DNA of 64,000 bases, taken from contig CAVPVQ010000022.1 in assembly GCA_963709185.1 (NCBI GenBank), forward strand, positions 1 through 64,000, given 5' to 3'. The translations under genes and the position numbers were made by a program. Position 1 is the stretch's first letter. Each line of letters starts with the position of its first letter. Shown here one piece after another: positions 8,418 through 16,936 of the stretch. The notes below the pieces were generated by a model. It had not been told where the DNA came from. It worked only from the letters and a program-made list of their open reading frames with translations, and ran no database searches. This stretch comes from Roseiarcus sp963709185 (GTDB taxonomy: Bacteria; Pseudomonadota; Alphaproteobacteria; Rhizobiales; Beijerinckiaceae).

Positions 8418-8702
8418 GGCCTCCTCCCGTCGCCAGAGTCGCATGCAGCGCCATGCCGGCTTCGAGGCGCCTTCGACGCCGATTATTTCGCCGGCCTTCG
8501 GTTCGCCCCGCGCCGATCGTCAAGCGCGACAGTCACCATTATCCACAATCGCGCCGAAACTGTGTTGGGGCGGCGATCGCGCCGCCTTGTCGCCGCTGGC
8601 TTGCCAAACTTCGCCGTCGGCGGCCCCGTTGCGGACAACGCCGTCGCCGGCGTGATATTCTCCATCCGCCCCGTCACAACCAGCCCGATGCAAGGAATCC
8701 TC

Positions 8703-10454
8703 ATGCCGCGCATGTCCGCCAGCGAAGCTTTTGTCGAAACGCTCGTCGCGCAAGGGGTCACCGAGGTGTTCGGCATCGTCGGCTCGGCGTATATGGATGC
8801 GCTGGATCTGTTTCCGGCCGCCGGAATCCGGTTCATTCCAACCGTCCACGAACAGGGCGCGGCGCATATGGCGGACGGCTACGCGCGCGCGTCGGGCCGC
8901 TGCGGCGTGTGCATCGCCCAGAACGGCCCGGGGATCACCAATTTCGTCACCGCGATCGCCGCCGCCTACTGGGCGCATACGCCGGTCGTCGCGATCACGC
9001 CGGAAACCGGAACCGCGACAATCGGCCTTGGCGGCTTTCAGGAAACCGACCAACTGCCGATCTTCTCCAGGATCACCAAATATCAGGCGCATGTCGCCAA
9101 GCATCCGCGCGTCGCCGAATTGCTCGCCCGCTGTTTCGACATGGCGAAATCCGAACGCGGCCCGGCCCAGTTCAATATTCCGCGCGACAATTTCTACGGC
9201 GAGGCGGACTACGAAATCACCCGTCCCAAGACCATCCTGCGCGGCGCCGGCGCCGACCAGAGCCTCGATGAGGCGGCCGATCTGCTGGCGGGCGCCAAGT
9301 TCCCGGTGATCGTGGCGGGCGGCGGGGTCATTTTCGCCGATGGCGTGCGCGAGGCGACGCTGCTGGCCGAGCAATTGCAGGCGCCGGTGGTCAGCTCCTA
9401 TCTGCACAACGATTCGTTCCCGAGCGATCACCCGCTATGGGCCGGGCCGCTCGGCTACCAAGGCTCCAAGGCCGCGATGAAACTGATTGCGCAGGCCGAT
9501 GTGGTGCTGGCGCTCGGCACCAGGCTCGGGCCGTTCGGCACCTTGCCGCAACACGGCCTCGACTACTGGCCGCGAAACGCCAGGATCATCCAGGTCGACG
9601 CCGACCATCGCATGCTCGGCCTGGTCAAGCAGATTTCCGTCGGGATCGCCGGCGACGCGCGGGAGGCGGCGAGGGCGCTCGGCTACCGGCTGGCCAACCG
9701 CCGCCTCGAATCGAGCGTCAACGCGCAGCAGCGCCTCGCGCGTATCGCCAGGGAGAAGCAGGACTGGGAGCGCGAACTCGCCGACTGGACGCAGGAGAAC
9801 GACGCCTGGTCGGCGGAGGTCGCAAAGGACTCGCCCTACATGCACCCGCGCCAGATGCTGCGCGCGCTGGAGACGGCGATGCCCCAGGACGCGATGGTTT
9901 CGACCGACATCGGCAACATCTGCTCGGTGGCCAATTCCTACCTGCGGTTCAGGAAGCCCAATTCCATGTTCGCCGCGATGAGTTTCGGCAATTGCGGCTA
10001 TGCGCTGCCGACCATCATCGGCGCGAAAGTCGCCGCGCCGGGCCGCCCGGCGGTCGCTTATGTCGGCGACGGCGCCTTTGCGATGAGCTTCGGTGAACTC
10101 CTCACTTGCGTGCGCGAGGACATCCCGGTCACCGCGGTGGTGTTCCACAACAAGCAATGGGGCGCCGAAAAGAAGAACCAGGTCGATTTCTACGACCGGC
10201 GGTTTGTCGGTGTGAACCTGCGGAACCCGAACTGGGCCGAGGTCGCCCGCTCGCTCGGCGCCGAAGGCGTCACGGTGGACCGGCTCGATCAGGTCGGCGA
10301 GGCGCTCGGAAAAGCCTGCGACGCGCAAAAGCGCGGCCGCACGACGGTGATCGAGGTCATGGTCACCCAGGAGCTCGGCGATCCTTTCCGTCGCGACGCG
10401 TTGAAGAAGCCGCATCGGCTGCTGGAGAAATACGCGCACACCAATGGGGCTTGA
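8703..10454 (+). CDS. xsc: Sulfoacetaldehyde acetyltransferase
   Basis: A 583-residue thiamine-diphosphate enzyme of the acetolactate-synthase fold. Xsc converts sulfoacetaldehyde and phosphate to acetyl phosphate and sulfite, the key desulfonation step in taurine and related sulfonate breakdown. Support: the VHEQGAAHMADGYARASGR N-terminal catalytic region, QNGPGITNF, GFQETDQLPIF, and the ThDP/Mg site (GDGAFAMSFGE ... HNKQWGAEK). Length and order match Xsc better than acetolactate synthase. ATG 8703 has AAGGA 6 bases upstream. The following YeeE/YedE pair may handle the sulfite or thiosulfate released (inference). No pta or taurine genes are adjacent. Confidence 0.88.
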   Translation: MPRMSASEAFVETLVAQGVTEVFGIVGSAYMDALDLFPAAGIRFIPTVHEQGAAHMADGYARASGRCGVCIAQNGPGITNFVTAIAAAYWAHTPVVAITPETGTATIGLGGFQETDQLPIFSRITKYQAHVAKHPRVAELLARCFDMAKSERGPAQFNIPRDNFYGEADYEITRPKTILRGAGADQSLDEAADLLAGAKFPVIVAGGGVIFADGVREATLLAEQLQAPVVSSYLHNDSFPSDHPLWAGPLGYQGSKAAMKLIAQADVVLALGTRLGPFGTLPQHGLDYWPRNARIIQVDADHRMLGLVKQISVGIAGDAREAARALGYRLANRRLESSVNAQQRLARIAREKQDWERELADWTQENDAWSAEVAKDSPYMHPRQMLRALETAMPQDAMVSTDIGNICSVANSYLRFRKPNSMFAAMSFGNCGYALPTIIGAKVAAPGRPAVAYVGDGAFAMSFGELLTCVREDIPVTAVVFHNKQWGAEKKNQVDFYDRRFVGVNLRNPNWAEVARSLGAEGVTVDRLDQVGEALGKACDAQKRGRTTVIEVMVTQELGDPFRRDALKKPHRLLEKYAHTNGA

Positions 10455-10503
10455 ATGCATTCGTCTCATTCCATAGGCTAAGTCTTCTTTCTGAGGAGCG
10501 CGC

Positions 10504-10935
10504 ATGATCCTGGATTGGGCGCATTTCACCCCGTGGACGTCGCTGGCCGGCGGCCTGATCATCGGCCTGGCGGCGGCGGCGCTGATCCTCGGCGTCGGAC
10601 GCATGCTCGGCGCGGCGGGCATTGTGGGTGGCGTGGTCGACCCGCGCCCCGGCGATGCCGGCTGGCGTCTCTGGCTCATCGCCGGGCTGCTGCTGGCTCC
10701 CGGCGCGCTTGCCCTGTTCTCGGCGGCCAGGCCGCCGTTGATCGGAACGTCGTGGCCGACGCTGATTGTCGCCGGCCTGTTGGTCGGGTTTGGAACGCGG
10801 CTCGGATCGGGCTGCACCAGCGGACACGGCGTCTGCGGCGTCGCGCGTCTGTCGCCGCGCTCATTGGTCGCCACGGCGCTGTTCATGGCGTCTGGCTTGG
10901 CGACCGTGTTTGTCGTCCGTCATTTGCTGCCGTGA
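10504..10935 (+). CDS. YeeE/YedE-family sulfur transporter, first half
   Basis: 143 residues with about four membrane helices and the family motif GFGTRLGSGCTSGHGVCG, whose conserved Cys is proposed to relay thiosulfate in YeeE/TsuA. In many proteobacteria the transporter is encoded as two short proteins, as here; the partner begins 28 bases downstream. GAGGAG lies just ahead of the ATG. Its place directly after xsc suggests movement of an inorganic sulfur product. Confidence 0.85.
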   Translation: MILDWAHFTPWTSLAGGLIIGLAAAALILGVGRMLGAAGIVGGVVDPRPGDAGWRLWLIAGLLLAPGALALFSAARPPLIGTSWPTLIVAGLLVGFGTRLGSGCTSGHGVCGVARLSPRSLVATALFMASGLATVFVVRHLLP

Positions 10936-10962
10936 GCCCGGGTTCGGTTTTGAGGGACGACC

Positions 10963-11406
10963 ATGCGCGCCATTGTCTGTTTCGCAGTCGGCCTCGCCTT
11001 TGGGATCGGTCTTTGCCTCTCCGGCATGACGGAGCCGGCCAAGGTGCTGGGGTTTCTCGATCTGGCCGGGCCGTGGGACCCTTCGCTGGCCTTCGTGATG
11101 GGCGGCGCGGTCGCCGTCGCGCTGCCGGCGTTCGCCCTCGCCAAACGGCGCAGAATCGCCATCGACGGCGAGCCGATGCGGATTCCGGCGGTTCGCACAA
11201 TCGACCGGCCGCTGGTCGTCGGCGGCCTGATCTTCGGAATCGGCTGGGGTCTGGCCGGGATCTGCCCGGGTCCCGGCGTCGTCGACGTCGGCTTTCTCAA
11301 CTCGCGCGCGTTGGTGTTCGTCGCGGCGATGGCGGCGGGCATGCTCGCGCATAGGCTCGTCGGGCTCCGCTTGCCCGCGCCGGGTCCGATCGGGCAGGAT
11401 GCCTGA
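10963..11406 (+). CDS. YeeE/YedE-family sulfur transporter, second half
   Basis: 147 residues with four to five membrane helices. It carries the two family repeats GLCLSGMTEPAKVLGFLD and GIGWGLAGICPGPGVV, the latter with the conserved Cys. It pairs with the preceding gene to form one transporter. A GAGGG ribosome site precedes ATG 10963. Substrate specificity (thiosulfate, sulfite or other) cannot be told from sequence alone. Confidence 0.85.
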   Translation: MRAIVCFAVGLAFGIGLCLSGMTEPAKVLGFLDLAGPWDPSLAFVMGGAVAVALPAFALAKRRRIAIDGEPMRIPAVRTIDRPLVVGGLIFGIGWGLAGICPGPGVVDVGFLNSRALVFVAAMAAGMLAHRLVGLRLPAPGPIGQDA

Positions 11407-11426
11407 AGACGCCGCGGACCGAGCCG

Positions 11427-11954
11427 ATGATCAAACGCGTTCTTGAAAGAGTGCTGTTCGCAAGCCGCTGGCTGCTGGCGCCGTTCTATTTCGCGCTGGC
11501 GCTCGGTCTTCTGGCGTTGCTGGGCAAGGTGGGCCTGCGCGTCTACGCCCTCGCCGTCGGCTTCCAAAGCCTCAACGAGGCGGGCGTCATGCTCGGCGTG
11601 CTCGCCATCGTCGATCTCACCCTGACCGGTTCGCTGATCGTGATCGTCATCATTTCGGGCTATGTGAACTTCGTCTCGCGCATCGACGCCGGCGAGCATC
11701 GCGACTGGCCGGACTGGATCGAAGGTGTCGACTTCGGCGAACTCAAGCTGAAGCTGATGACGTCGATCGTCGCCATCACCGCGATCAGGCTGCTGGAGTC
11801 GTTCATGGAGATCGGCCAGGAATCCGATCGGGATCTGTATTTCCTGATCGGCATCCACCTCACGTTCGTCGTCTCGACCTTGATGCTCGCCCTCTCCGAC
11901 CGGCTGGGTCACGTCAAGCCGAACGCGAGCGACGCCGGCGCGCCCGAAAAATAG
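11427..11954 (+). CDS. YqhA/UPF0114-family membrane protein
   Basis: 175 residues with the UPF0114 pattern: an N-terminal FASRWLLAPFY segment, three or four membrane helices, the central GYVNFVSRIDAGEHRDWPDW and the SIVAITAIRLLESFM block. The biochemical role of the family is not established. It follows the transporter pair by 20 bases and probably ends the same transcript. Confidence 0.85.
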   Translation: MIKRVLERVLFASRWLLAPFYFALALGLLALLGKVGLRVYALAVGFQSLNEAGVMLGVLAIVDLTLTGSLIVIVIISGYVNFVSRIDAGEHRDWPDWIEGVDFGELKLKLMTSIVAITAIRLLESFMEIGQESDRDLYFLIGIHLTFVVSTLMLALSDRLGHVKPNASDAGAPEK

Positions 11955-12049
11955 AGCGTCGGGCGGCGGCTGAATATGGCCGGCCGTTTCGCCATGCCGA
12001 CGAGGCCGCGATGATTTGCGGCGCGCGGCGGTTCAGAGTCGATCCGCGC

Positions 12050-12979
12050 TCATTTCTCCAGCACCACCTGCCGGCATTCCGGCGGCATCTGCGCCAGCGT
12101 CAGCGGCGGCTTCGGCTTGGCGTTCGGGTTGACCGCGGGGTGCAACGCCTCGTCGGTGAACCACCAGGCCAGCGACTTGTCGCAGCCGTCGCCCGGGGGA
12201 ACCGGCTCCTGAGGCTGGCAGGTCGTCTCGCCGGCCGGGCAGGCGATGCGGACATGAAAGTGGTAGTTGTGCCCCCAGTAGGGCCGCACCTTGGTCATCC
12301 ACGGGGCGCCGCGCGCGGTTTCGCACAGCGCCTTCTTGATCGCTGCGTTGACGAAGATGCGCTCGACCTCGGGCTCTTCGGCCGCCGCCTTGATGATCCC
12401 CGCCTGACGCGAGGTCCAATGGGCGGGGTCGACGCCGAGCCCGTCGTCGGTCACCATATTGACGGCGGACATTTCCTCCCGCTCGCCGCGCGTCAGCGTG
12501 CGGTCGGGCATCGGGGTCAGCCAGATGTCGGCGTCGAGGCCGACCTGATGCGAGGCGTGGCCGGTCAGCATCGGGCCGCCGCGCGGTTGTGAAATATCGC
12601 CGACGAGGATGCCCGGCCAGATCCCCTGGCGCGCCGCCTTTTTCGAGAAGCGCTCGAGAAACGAGATCATCGCCGGATTGCCCCAGTTGCGATTGCGCGA
12701 CAGACGCATCACCTGCCAGGTCTCGCCGTCGACCGGCAGCGCGATGGCGCCCGCGAGACAGCCGCGCGAATAAAAGCCGATCGAGCGCGCCTGCAGCTCG
12801 GTCGGCGTCAGGGCGCGGCCGAACACCTGCTTGGCCGGCAGCGACGGGTCGCCGGGATTGGCGAGCGCAGGCAGCGGCGCGGGGTTGACGCTGCCCTGGT
12901 CCTGCGCCATCGCGCTCCCGCCGATCGCCAGCCCGATCGCCATGATCGCATGGGTCATGCGGAAAGGTGAAAGCGTCAC
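12050..12979 (-). CDS. mepA: Penicillin-insensitive murein endopeptidase
   Basis: 309 residues with a signal peptide, so periplasmic. MepA is a zinc LAS-type peptidase that cuts D-Ala-meso-DAP cross-links in peptidoglycan. The sequence shows GDISQPRGGPMLTGHASHQ, GLDADIWLTPMP, and the second metal/catalytic region WGHNYHFHVRIACP. I prefer GTG 12979, with GAGGAAAGG just upstream, over ATG 12958, which lacks a ribosome site. Further upstream codons in this frame overlap tam and are not coding. Confidence 0.9.
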   Translation of the reverse strand: MTLSPFRMTHAIMAIGLAIGGSAMAQDQGSVNPAPLPALANPGDPSLPAKQVFGRALTPTELQARSIGFYSRGCLAGAIALPVDGETWQVMRLSRNRNWGNPAMISFLERFSKKAARQGIWPGILVGDISQPRGGPMLTGHASHQVGLDADIWLTPMPDRTLTRGEREEMSAVNMVTDDGLGVDPAHWTSRQAGIIKAAAEEPEVERIFVNAAIKKALCETARGAPWMTKVRPYWGHNYHFHVRIACPAGETTCQPQEPVPPGDGCDKSLAWWFTDEALHPAVNPNAKPKPPLTLAQMPPECRQVVLEK

Positions 12980-13034
12980 GGCCTTTCCTCTTCTTGCGGA
13001 ATGGCGAGTGTGCGCCGCGCCCGTTGACGAAGCG

Positions 13035-13829
13035 TTAACCACGCGCCTGACCTGTCGCCCCGCGGACCGCCACGACAAACAGCCGCGGGAAGGGCAGCAG
13101 CACCCGCCCGTCGGCGAGCGGCGGATAGGCGGCGGCGATCTCTTCGCGATACTGGGCCAGGAACGCCTGTCTCTCATCCGGCGCGAGCGGCGCGAGGAAC
13201 GGCCGCAGCCCCGTGCTGGCGACCCAGTCGACAATGGCGTCGGGACCGCTGAGCGCGTGCACATAGGTCGTTCGCCACGCCTCGATCTCGGCGCAGACCG
13301 GGGCCAGCGCCGCGTAATAGTCGACAAACGCCCCGATCTCCTCGCGCGCGGCCGCCGCGCCGGCGAGCCTGGCGCTGAACGGCGCCCGCGCGGCGACCTT
13401 GCGCATCAGTGCATGGGAAGGCTGGTCGAGATTGTCCGGCATCTGCGCCGCCAGGCGGCCGCCGGGCGCCAGATCGGAGATCAGCCGGACCATCACCGCG
13501 ATATGATCCGGGATCCATTGCAGAACGGCGTTGGCGAAGATCAGGTCGAATGGCGCATCGGCGCGCCATCGCGCAATGTCGGCCTTCTCGAAACTCACGC
13601 GCGGCAGCCGCGATCGCGCCTTGGTCAGCATGTCGTCCGAGGAATCCACGCCGACGATCGCGGCTTGCGGGAAGCGGTCGCGCAGCAGCTCGGTCGAATT
13701 GCCGGGACCGCAACCGAGATCGGCGACGCGGTCGATCGGCCCGTCGGGAACACGGGCAAGCAGGTCGGCGGCCGGCCTTGTCCGCTCCGCTTCGAAGTGC
13801 AAATATTGAGCCGCGCTCCAATCCGCCAT
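13035..13829 (-). CDS. tam: Trans-aconitate 2-methyltransferase
   Basis: 264 residues of a class I SAM-dependent methyltransferase. The Tam group starts with DWSAAQYLHFEAERTRPA, followed by the SAM site VADLGCGPGNSTELL, the acidic motif GVDSSDDML and FANAVLQWIPDH, all present. It methyl-esterifies trans-aconitate, an inhibitor of aconitase. It lies 55 bases upstream of mepA on the same strand, but a shared function is not obvious. Confidence 0.9.
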   Translation of the reverse strand: MADWSAAQYLHFEAERTRPAADLLARVPDGPIDRVADLGCGPGNSTELLRDRFPQAAIVGVDSSDDMLTKARSRLPRVSFEKADIARWRADAPFDLIFANAVLQWIPDHIAVMVRLISDLAPGGRLAAQMPDNLDQPSHALMRKVAARAPFSARLAGAAAAREEIGAFVDYYAALAPVCAEIEAWRTTYVHALSGPDAIVDWVASTGLRPFLAPLAPDERQAFLAQYREEIAAAYPPLADGRVLLPFPRLFVVAVRGATGQARG

Positions 13830-14462
13830 GCCGCGCCTCCTTCAGCCAAATCGCGGCGGCCGCCCACCCGTCCGACTCGCGAAAGCCATCAAATTTCCTT
13901 CATTGCGACAAAATTACAACAAATCCGGGGGCTTCGGGGCTCCGCCATCGCCGAACATGCAAAACGATCATAATTCAAAGCCTTGCGGGTAAAGAGACGG
14001 TTCCGCCGAGCGCGACGCCGCGGCCGGCGCGGTTCCAATCCACAGGCCCAAGAATCATTCTGTCGCACGAAGGTTCCGCCGCCACAGATCAACGCAAAAA
14101 ACTCTCTTGGTTTGTCAAGGCATTGCAATCATGCAAATGCGAGATGTTGATTAACCTCGCCATTCTGTCGCCATATTCAAGACACTTTTGCTACAGCCCC
14201 TGTTGCTCCTGTGCGACGCCCGTGCGATATTCATTAAACGGAAAGCAATGGCGTTGAGGCAATCGCGGGCCGGCTGAATAGCGGTAATCTTAACAAGAAC
14301 GAGAGTCGATGTAGAGCGGCTCAGGTTGCGTATATGGCCGTATCGCCATCGCTTATAGGCGGTGGGCGCGGTTTTTGGAACGCTCTTCTGGGCGTTTTCT
14401 ACTGATGTTTTCAATAAACTAAAAAAAGAAAAACCACAGTGCGGGCTGTGGAAGGAGAGGCC
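13830..14462. other. Long intergenic region upstream of the rhodanese gene and dnaA (633 bp)
   Basis: This is clearly less GC-rich than its surroundings and holds no credible gene on either strand. It should contain the promoters of tam (leftward) and the rhodanese gene (rightward). A weak stem (AACGC / GCGTT) followed by TTTTCT near 14380-14400 could be a terminator or attenuator. I see no cluster of consensus DnaA boxes, so there is no sequence support for an origin here. Confidence 0.5.
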
Positions 14463-14909
14463 ATGTCTACCCAACTGTTAGACGGATACGCAGGGGACGT
14501 GTCTGTCATTGATGCCTATTCCATTTTGGAAAAAGATCAGTCGGCTGTTCTGGTCGACGTTCGCACCAAAGCCGAATGGACCTACGTCGGCGCGCCGGAT
14601 TTGTCCGGCCTCGGCAAGGAGACCATTTTCGTCGAATGGCAGGAGTTTCCTTCGATGAAGGTCGCGCCGGATTTCACGGCGCATCTTTTGGAGATCCTTC
14701 GCGCGCGTGGGGTTTCCGCCACGGCGCCGGTGTTGTTTCTGTGTCGTTCCGGCGCGCGCTCGCGCGCGGCGGCGATTGCTTTGACTGAGGCGGGGCAGAC
14801 GCGCTGCCACAACATCGCTGAGGGCTTCGAAGGGCCGCTCGACGATAAGCGCAAGCGCGGCTCTGTGGGCGGTTGGAAAGCCGGCGGACTGCCGTGGGCG
14901 CAGTCCTGA
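14463..14909 (+). CDS. Rhodanese-domain sulfurtransferase
   Basis: A single rhodanese domain of 148 residues. The N-terminal AVLVDVRTKAEWTYVG and the active-site loop FLCRSGARSRAAA, with its catalytic Cys, are intact. Such proteins accept sulfur as a persulfide; the donor and acceptor are unknown. GGAG lies upstream of ATG 14463. The gene sits 91 bases ahead of dnaA in the same direction, with no terminator visible between them. Confidence 0.88.
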   Translation: MSTQLLDGYAGDVSVIDAYSILEKDQSAVLVDVRTKAEWTYVGAPDLSGLGKETIFVEWQEFPSMKVAPDFTAHLLEILRARGVSATAPVLFLCRSGARSRAAAIALTEAGQTRCHNIAEGFEGPLDDKRKRGSVGGWKAGGLPWAQS

Positions 14910-15000
14910 CGCTGGCGCGACGCCATCCCTGATCCATCGGCTGCCTGGCGGTTGCGACCGGAGCCGTTGTTCGCCTCAATTCAAAGAAAAGAATCACAAA

Positions 15001-16494
15001 ATGTCTGACGTTCAGGTCATTGTCGAAGATCCGGTGTCGACGGTTCGCAAATCGCGCAGCCTCGAGGAATCCTGGAAACGATGCGGGTCTCGCCTGAGAG
15101 CCGAACTTGGCGAGGATGTCTTCTCGAGCTGGTTCGGCAGGCTCGAACTGGAGGGCGTCGCCAACCGTCACGCCCGGTTCACCGTGCCGACCCGATTCCT
15201 CAAGAGCTGGATCGAATCCCACTACCTCGACCGCATCCTCGCCACGCTGAACGGCGAGATCGGCGAGATCGCCGGCCTGACCCTCGCGGTGCGCTCGTCG
15301 ACCCAGTCGCCGCTGGCGGCTCCGCCGAACACCGTTCGCCGCGCGGCGCCGGACGAGGCCGCGCCTGCCGAATATGGCGTTGCGCCGCGTCATGAGGCGG
15401 GGCCGCGCGCGCCGGGGCGCCGCGACGAGGGCGCCGCCGCTCCGGATTCGCTGCCCGGCTCGCCGCTCGATCGACGATTGAGTTTTTCGACCTTTCTGGT
15501 CGGGCGCTCGAACCAGCTCGCCTATTCGGCGGCGCAGCGGGTCACCGAAACAAGGTCCGGGCAATTGCCGGCCTTCAGCCCGCTCTATATTCACGCCGCG
15601 GTCGGGCTCGGTAAGACCCATCTGCTGCAGGCCATCGCGCACGCGGCGACCGCCCAGGGGCGGCGCGCCATCTATCTCACGGCGGAAAAATTCATGTACG
15701 GCTTCGTCGCCGCGCTGAAGGCGCAGACGGCGATCGCGTTCAAGGAAAGCCTGCGCTCGATCGACCTGCTGATCTTCGACGATGCGCAGTTCCTGCAGGG
15801 CAAGTCCATTCAGACCGAGTTCTGCCATGCGCTCAATGCGCTGGTCGACGCGGGACGGCAGGTGGTGGTCGCCGCCGATCGGCCGCCCGGCGACCTCGAG
15901 GCGCTGGAGGAGCGCGTGCGTTCGCGCCTGGCCGGCGGCCTGTGCGTCGAGATGGGCGGCCTCGACGAGCCATTGCGCATCAAGATCCTGGAAGCGCGCA
16001 TTGCGGTTGCCCAGCTCACCCAGCCCAATTTCGAAGTCGCGCCGGCCGTCCTTGCGTTCGTCGCGCGCTCCATCAATTCGAACGGGCGCGACCTCGACGG
16101 CGCGGTCAATCGCCTTCTCGCGCATACGACGCTGACCGGCGCGCCGCTCAGCGTCGAGACCGCCGAAATCGCGATCCGCGACCTCGTGCGCCCGCATGAG
16201 CCCAAACGGGTGAAAATCGAAGACATCCAGAAGCTGGTCGCCAGCCATTACAGCGTGACGCGCGCCGACATCCTGTCGTCGCGCCGCACGGCGACGGTGG
16301 TCAAACCGCGGCAGATCGCGATGTATCTCGCCAAGACGCTGACCTTGCGTTCGCTGCCCGAGATCGGGCGCCGCTTCGGCGGGCGCGACCACACCACCGT
16401 GCTGCACGCGGTGCGCAAGATCGAAGGCCTGTCGCACGCCGATCGGGCGCTGAACGACGAACTTGAGCTGCTCAAGCACATGCTGCAGGATTGA
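15001..16494 (+). CDS. dnaA: Chromosomal replication initiator protein DnaA
   Basis: 497 residues with all four DnaA domains: domain I (about 20-90), a Pro/Ala-rich linker (about 100-160), the AAA+ domain III and the DNA-binding domain IV ending in RRFGGRDHTTVLHAVRKIE. Arginine-finger (ERVRSRLAGG) and sensor-2 (NGRDLDGAVNR) regions are normal. Walker B reads LLIFDDAQFL. The P-loop is unusual: HAAVGLGKTH where DnaA normally has (Y/H)GGxGLGKTH, so two glycines are alanines. Otherwise it closely follows alphaproteobacterial DnaA. No DnaA-box cluster adjoins it. Confidence 0.95.
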   Translation: MSDVQVIVEDPVSTVRKSRSLEESWKRCGSRLRAELGEDVFSSWFGRLELEGVANRHARFTVPTRFLKSWIESHYLDRILATLNGEIGEIAGLTLAVRSSTQSPLAAPPNTVRRAAPDEAAPAEYGVAPRHEAGPRAPGRRDEGAAAPDSLPGSPLDRRLSFSTFLVGRSNQLAYSAAQRVTETRSGQLPAFSPLYIHAAVGLGKTHLLQAIAHAATAQGRRAIYLTAEKFMYGFVAALKAQTAIAFKESLRSIDLLIFDDAQFLQGKSIQTEFCHALNALVDAGRQVVVAADRPPGDLEALEERVRSRLAGGLCVEMGGLDEPLRIKILEARIAVAQLTQPNFEVAPAVLAFVARSINSNGRDLDGAVNRLLAHTTLTGAPLSVETAEIAIRDLVRPHEPKRVKIEDIQKLVASHYSVTRADILSSRRTATVVKPRQIAMYLAKTLTLRSLPEIGRRFGGRDHTTVLHAVRKIEGLSHADRALNDELELLKHMLQD

Positions 16495-16591
16495 CGCGCG
16501 GCGCCGATGCGCGCGTTCGGCGGGATCGCCGCCGCCCGAGCAAGGCTTCGCCAGGCAGGTCCAGCGAGGCGTTTGGCAACCGCGAGGGGCG

Positions 16592-16936
16592 ATGACGCTC
16601 ATCTTCAAGATCGCCGGCGCCGATGAATGGCGCGGCGCGGAGGCGGCGGGCGTCTTCACCGGCGCGCCGGTCGATCGCGCCGACGGCTACATCCATTTCT
16701 CGACGGCGGCGCAGGCCGCCGAGACCGCCGCCAAATGGTTCGCCGGGCGCAATGATCTCGTGCTGGCGGCGATCGAGGCCGAGGCGCTCGGGCCGGCCCT
16801 GCGCTGGGAGGCGGCGCGCGGCGGCGCCCTGTTCCCACACCTCTACGGGTCGTTGCCGCTGTCGGCGGTGCGCTGGACGCGGGCGCTGCCGCTCGGCGCC
16901 GACGGGCGCCACGTCTTTGGAAATCTTGGCGCATGA
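16592..16936 (+). CDS. DUF952 domain protein
   Basis: 114 residues covering a full DUF952 domain: IFKIAGADEWRGAE, the DRADGYIHFSTAAQ motif and LFPHLYGSLPLSAV near the end. The family is of unknown biochemical function. GAGGGGC directly precedes ATG 16592. Its stop overlaps the pyrD start as ATGA, and this DUF952-pyrD pairing is common in related bacteria (from general knowledge). Confidence 0.85.
   Translation: MTLIFKIAGADEWRGAEAAGVFTGAPVDRADGYIHFSTAAQAAETAAKWFAGRNDLVLAAIEAEALGPALRWEAARGGALFPHLYGSLPLSAVRWTRALPLGADGRHVFGNLGA

Noticed and set aside
8539..8547. Exact DnaA-box sequence TTATCCACA upstream of xsc
   Set aside because: A single box with no neighbouring boxes and no AT-rich unwinding region; chance or minor regulatory use is likelier than an origin.
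13830..14462. AT-richer region upstream of dnaA as the replication origin
   Set aside because: No clustered consensus DnaA boxes; only one or two degenerate matches. In this order oriC is often not at dnaA.
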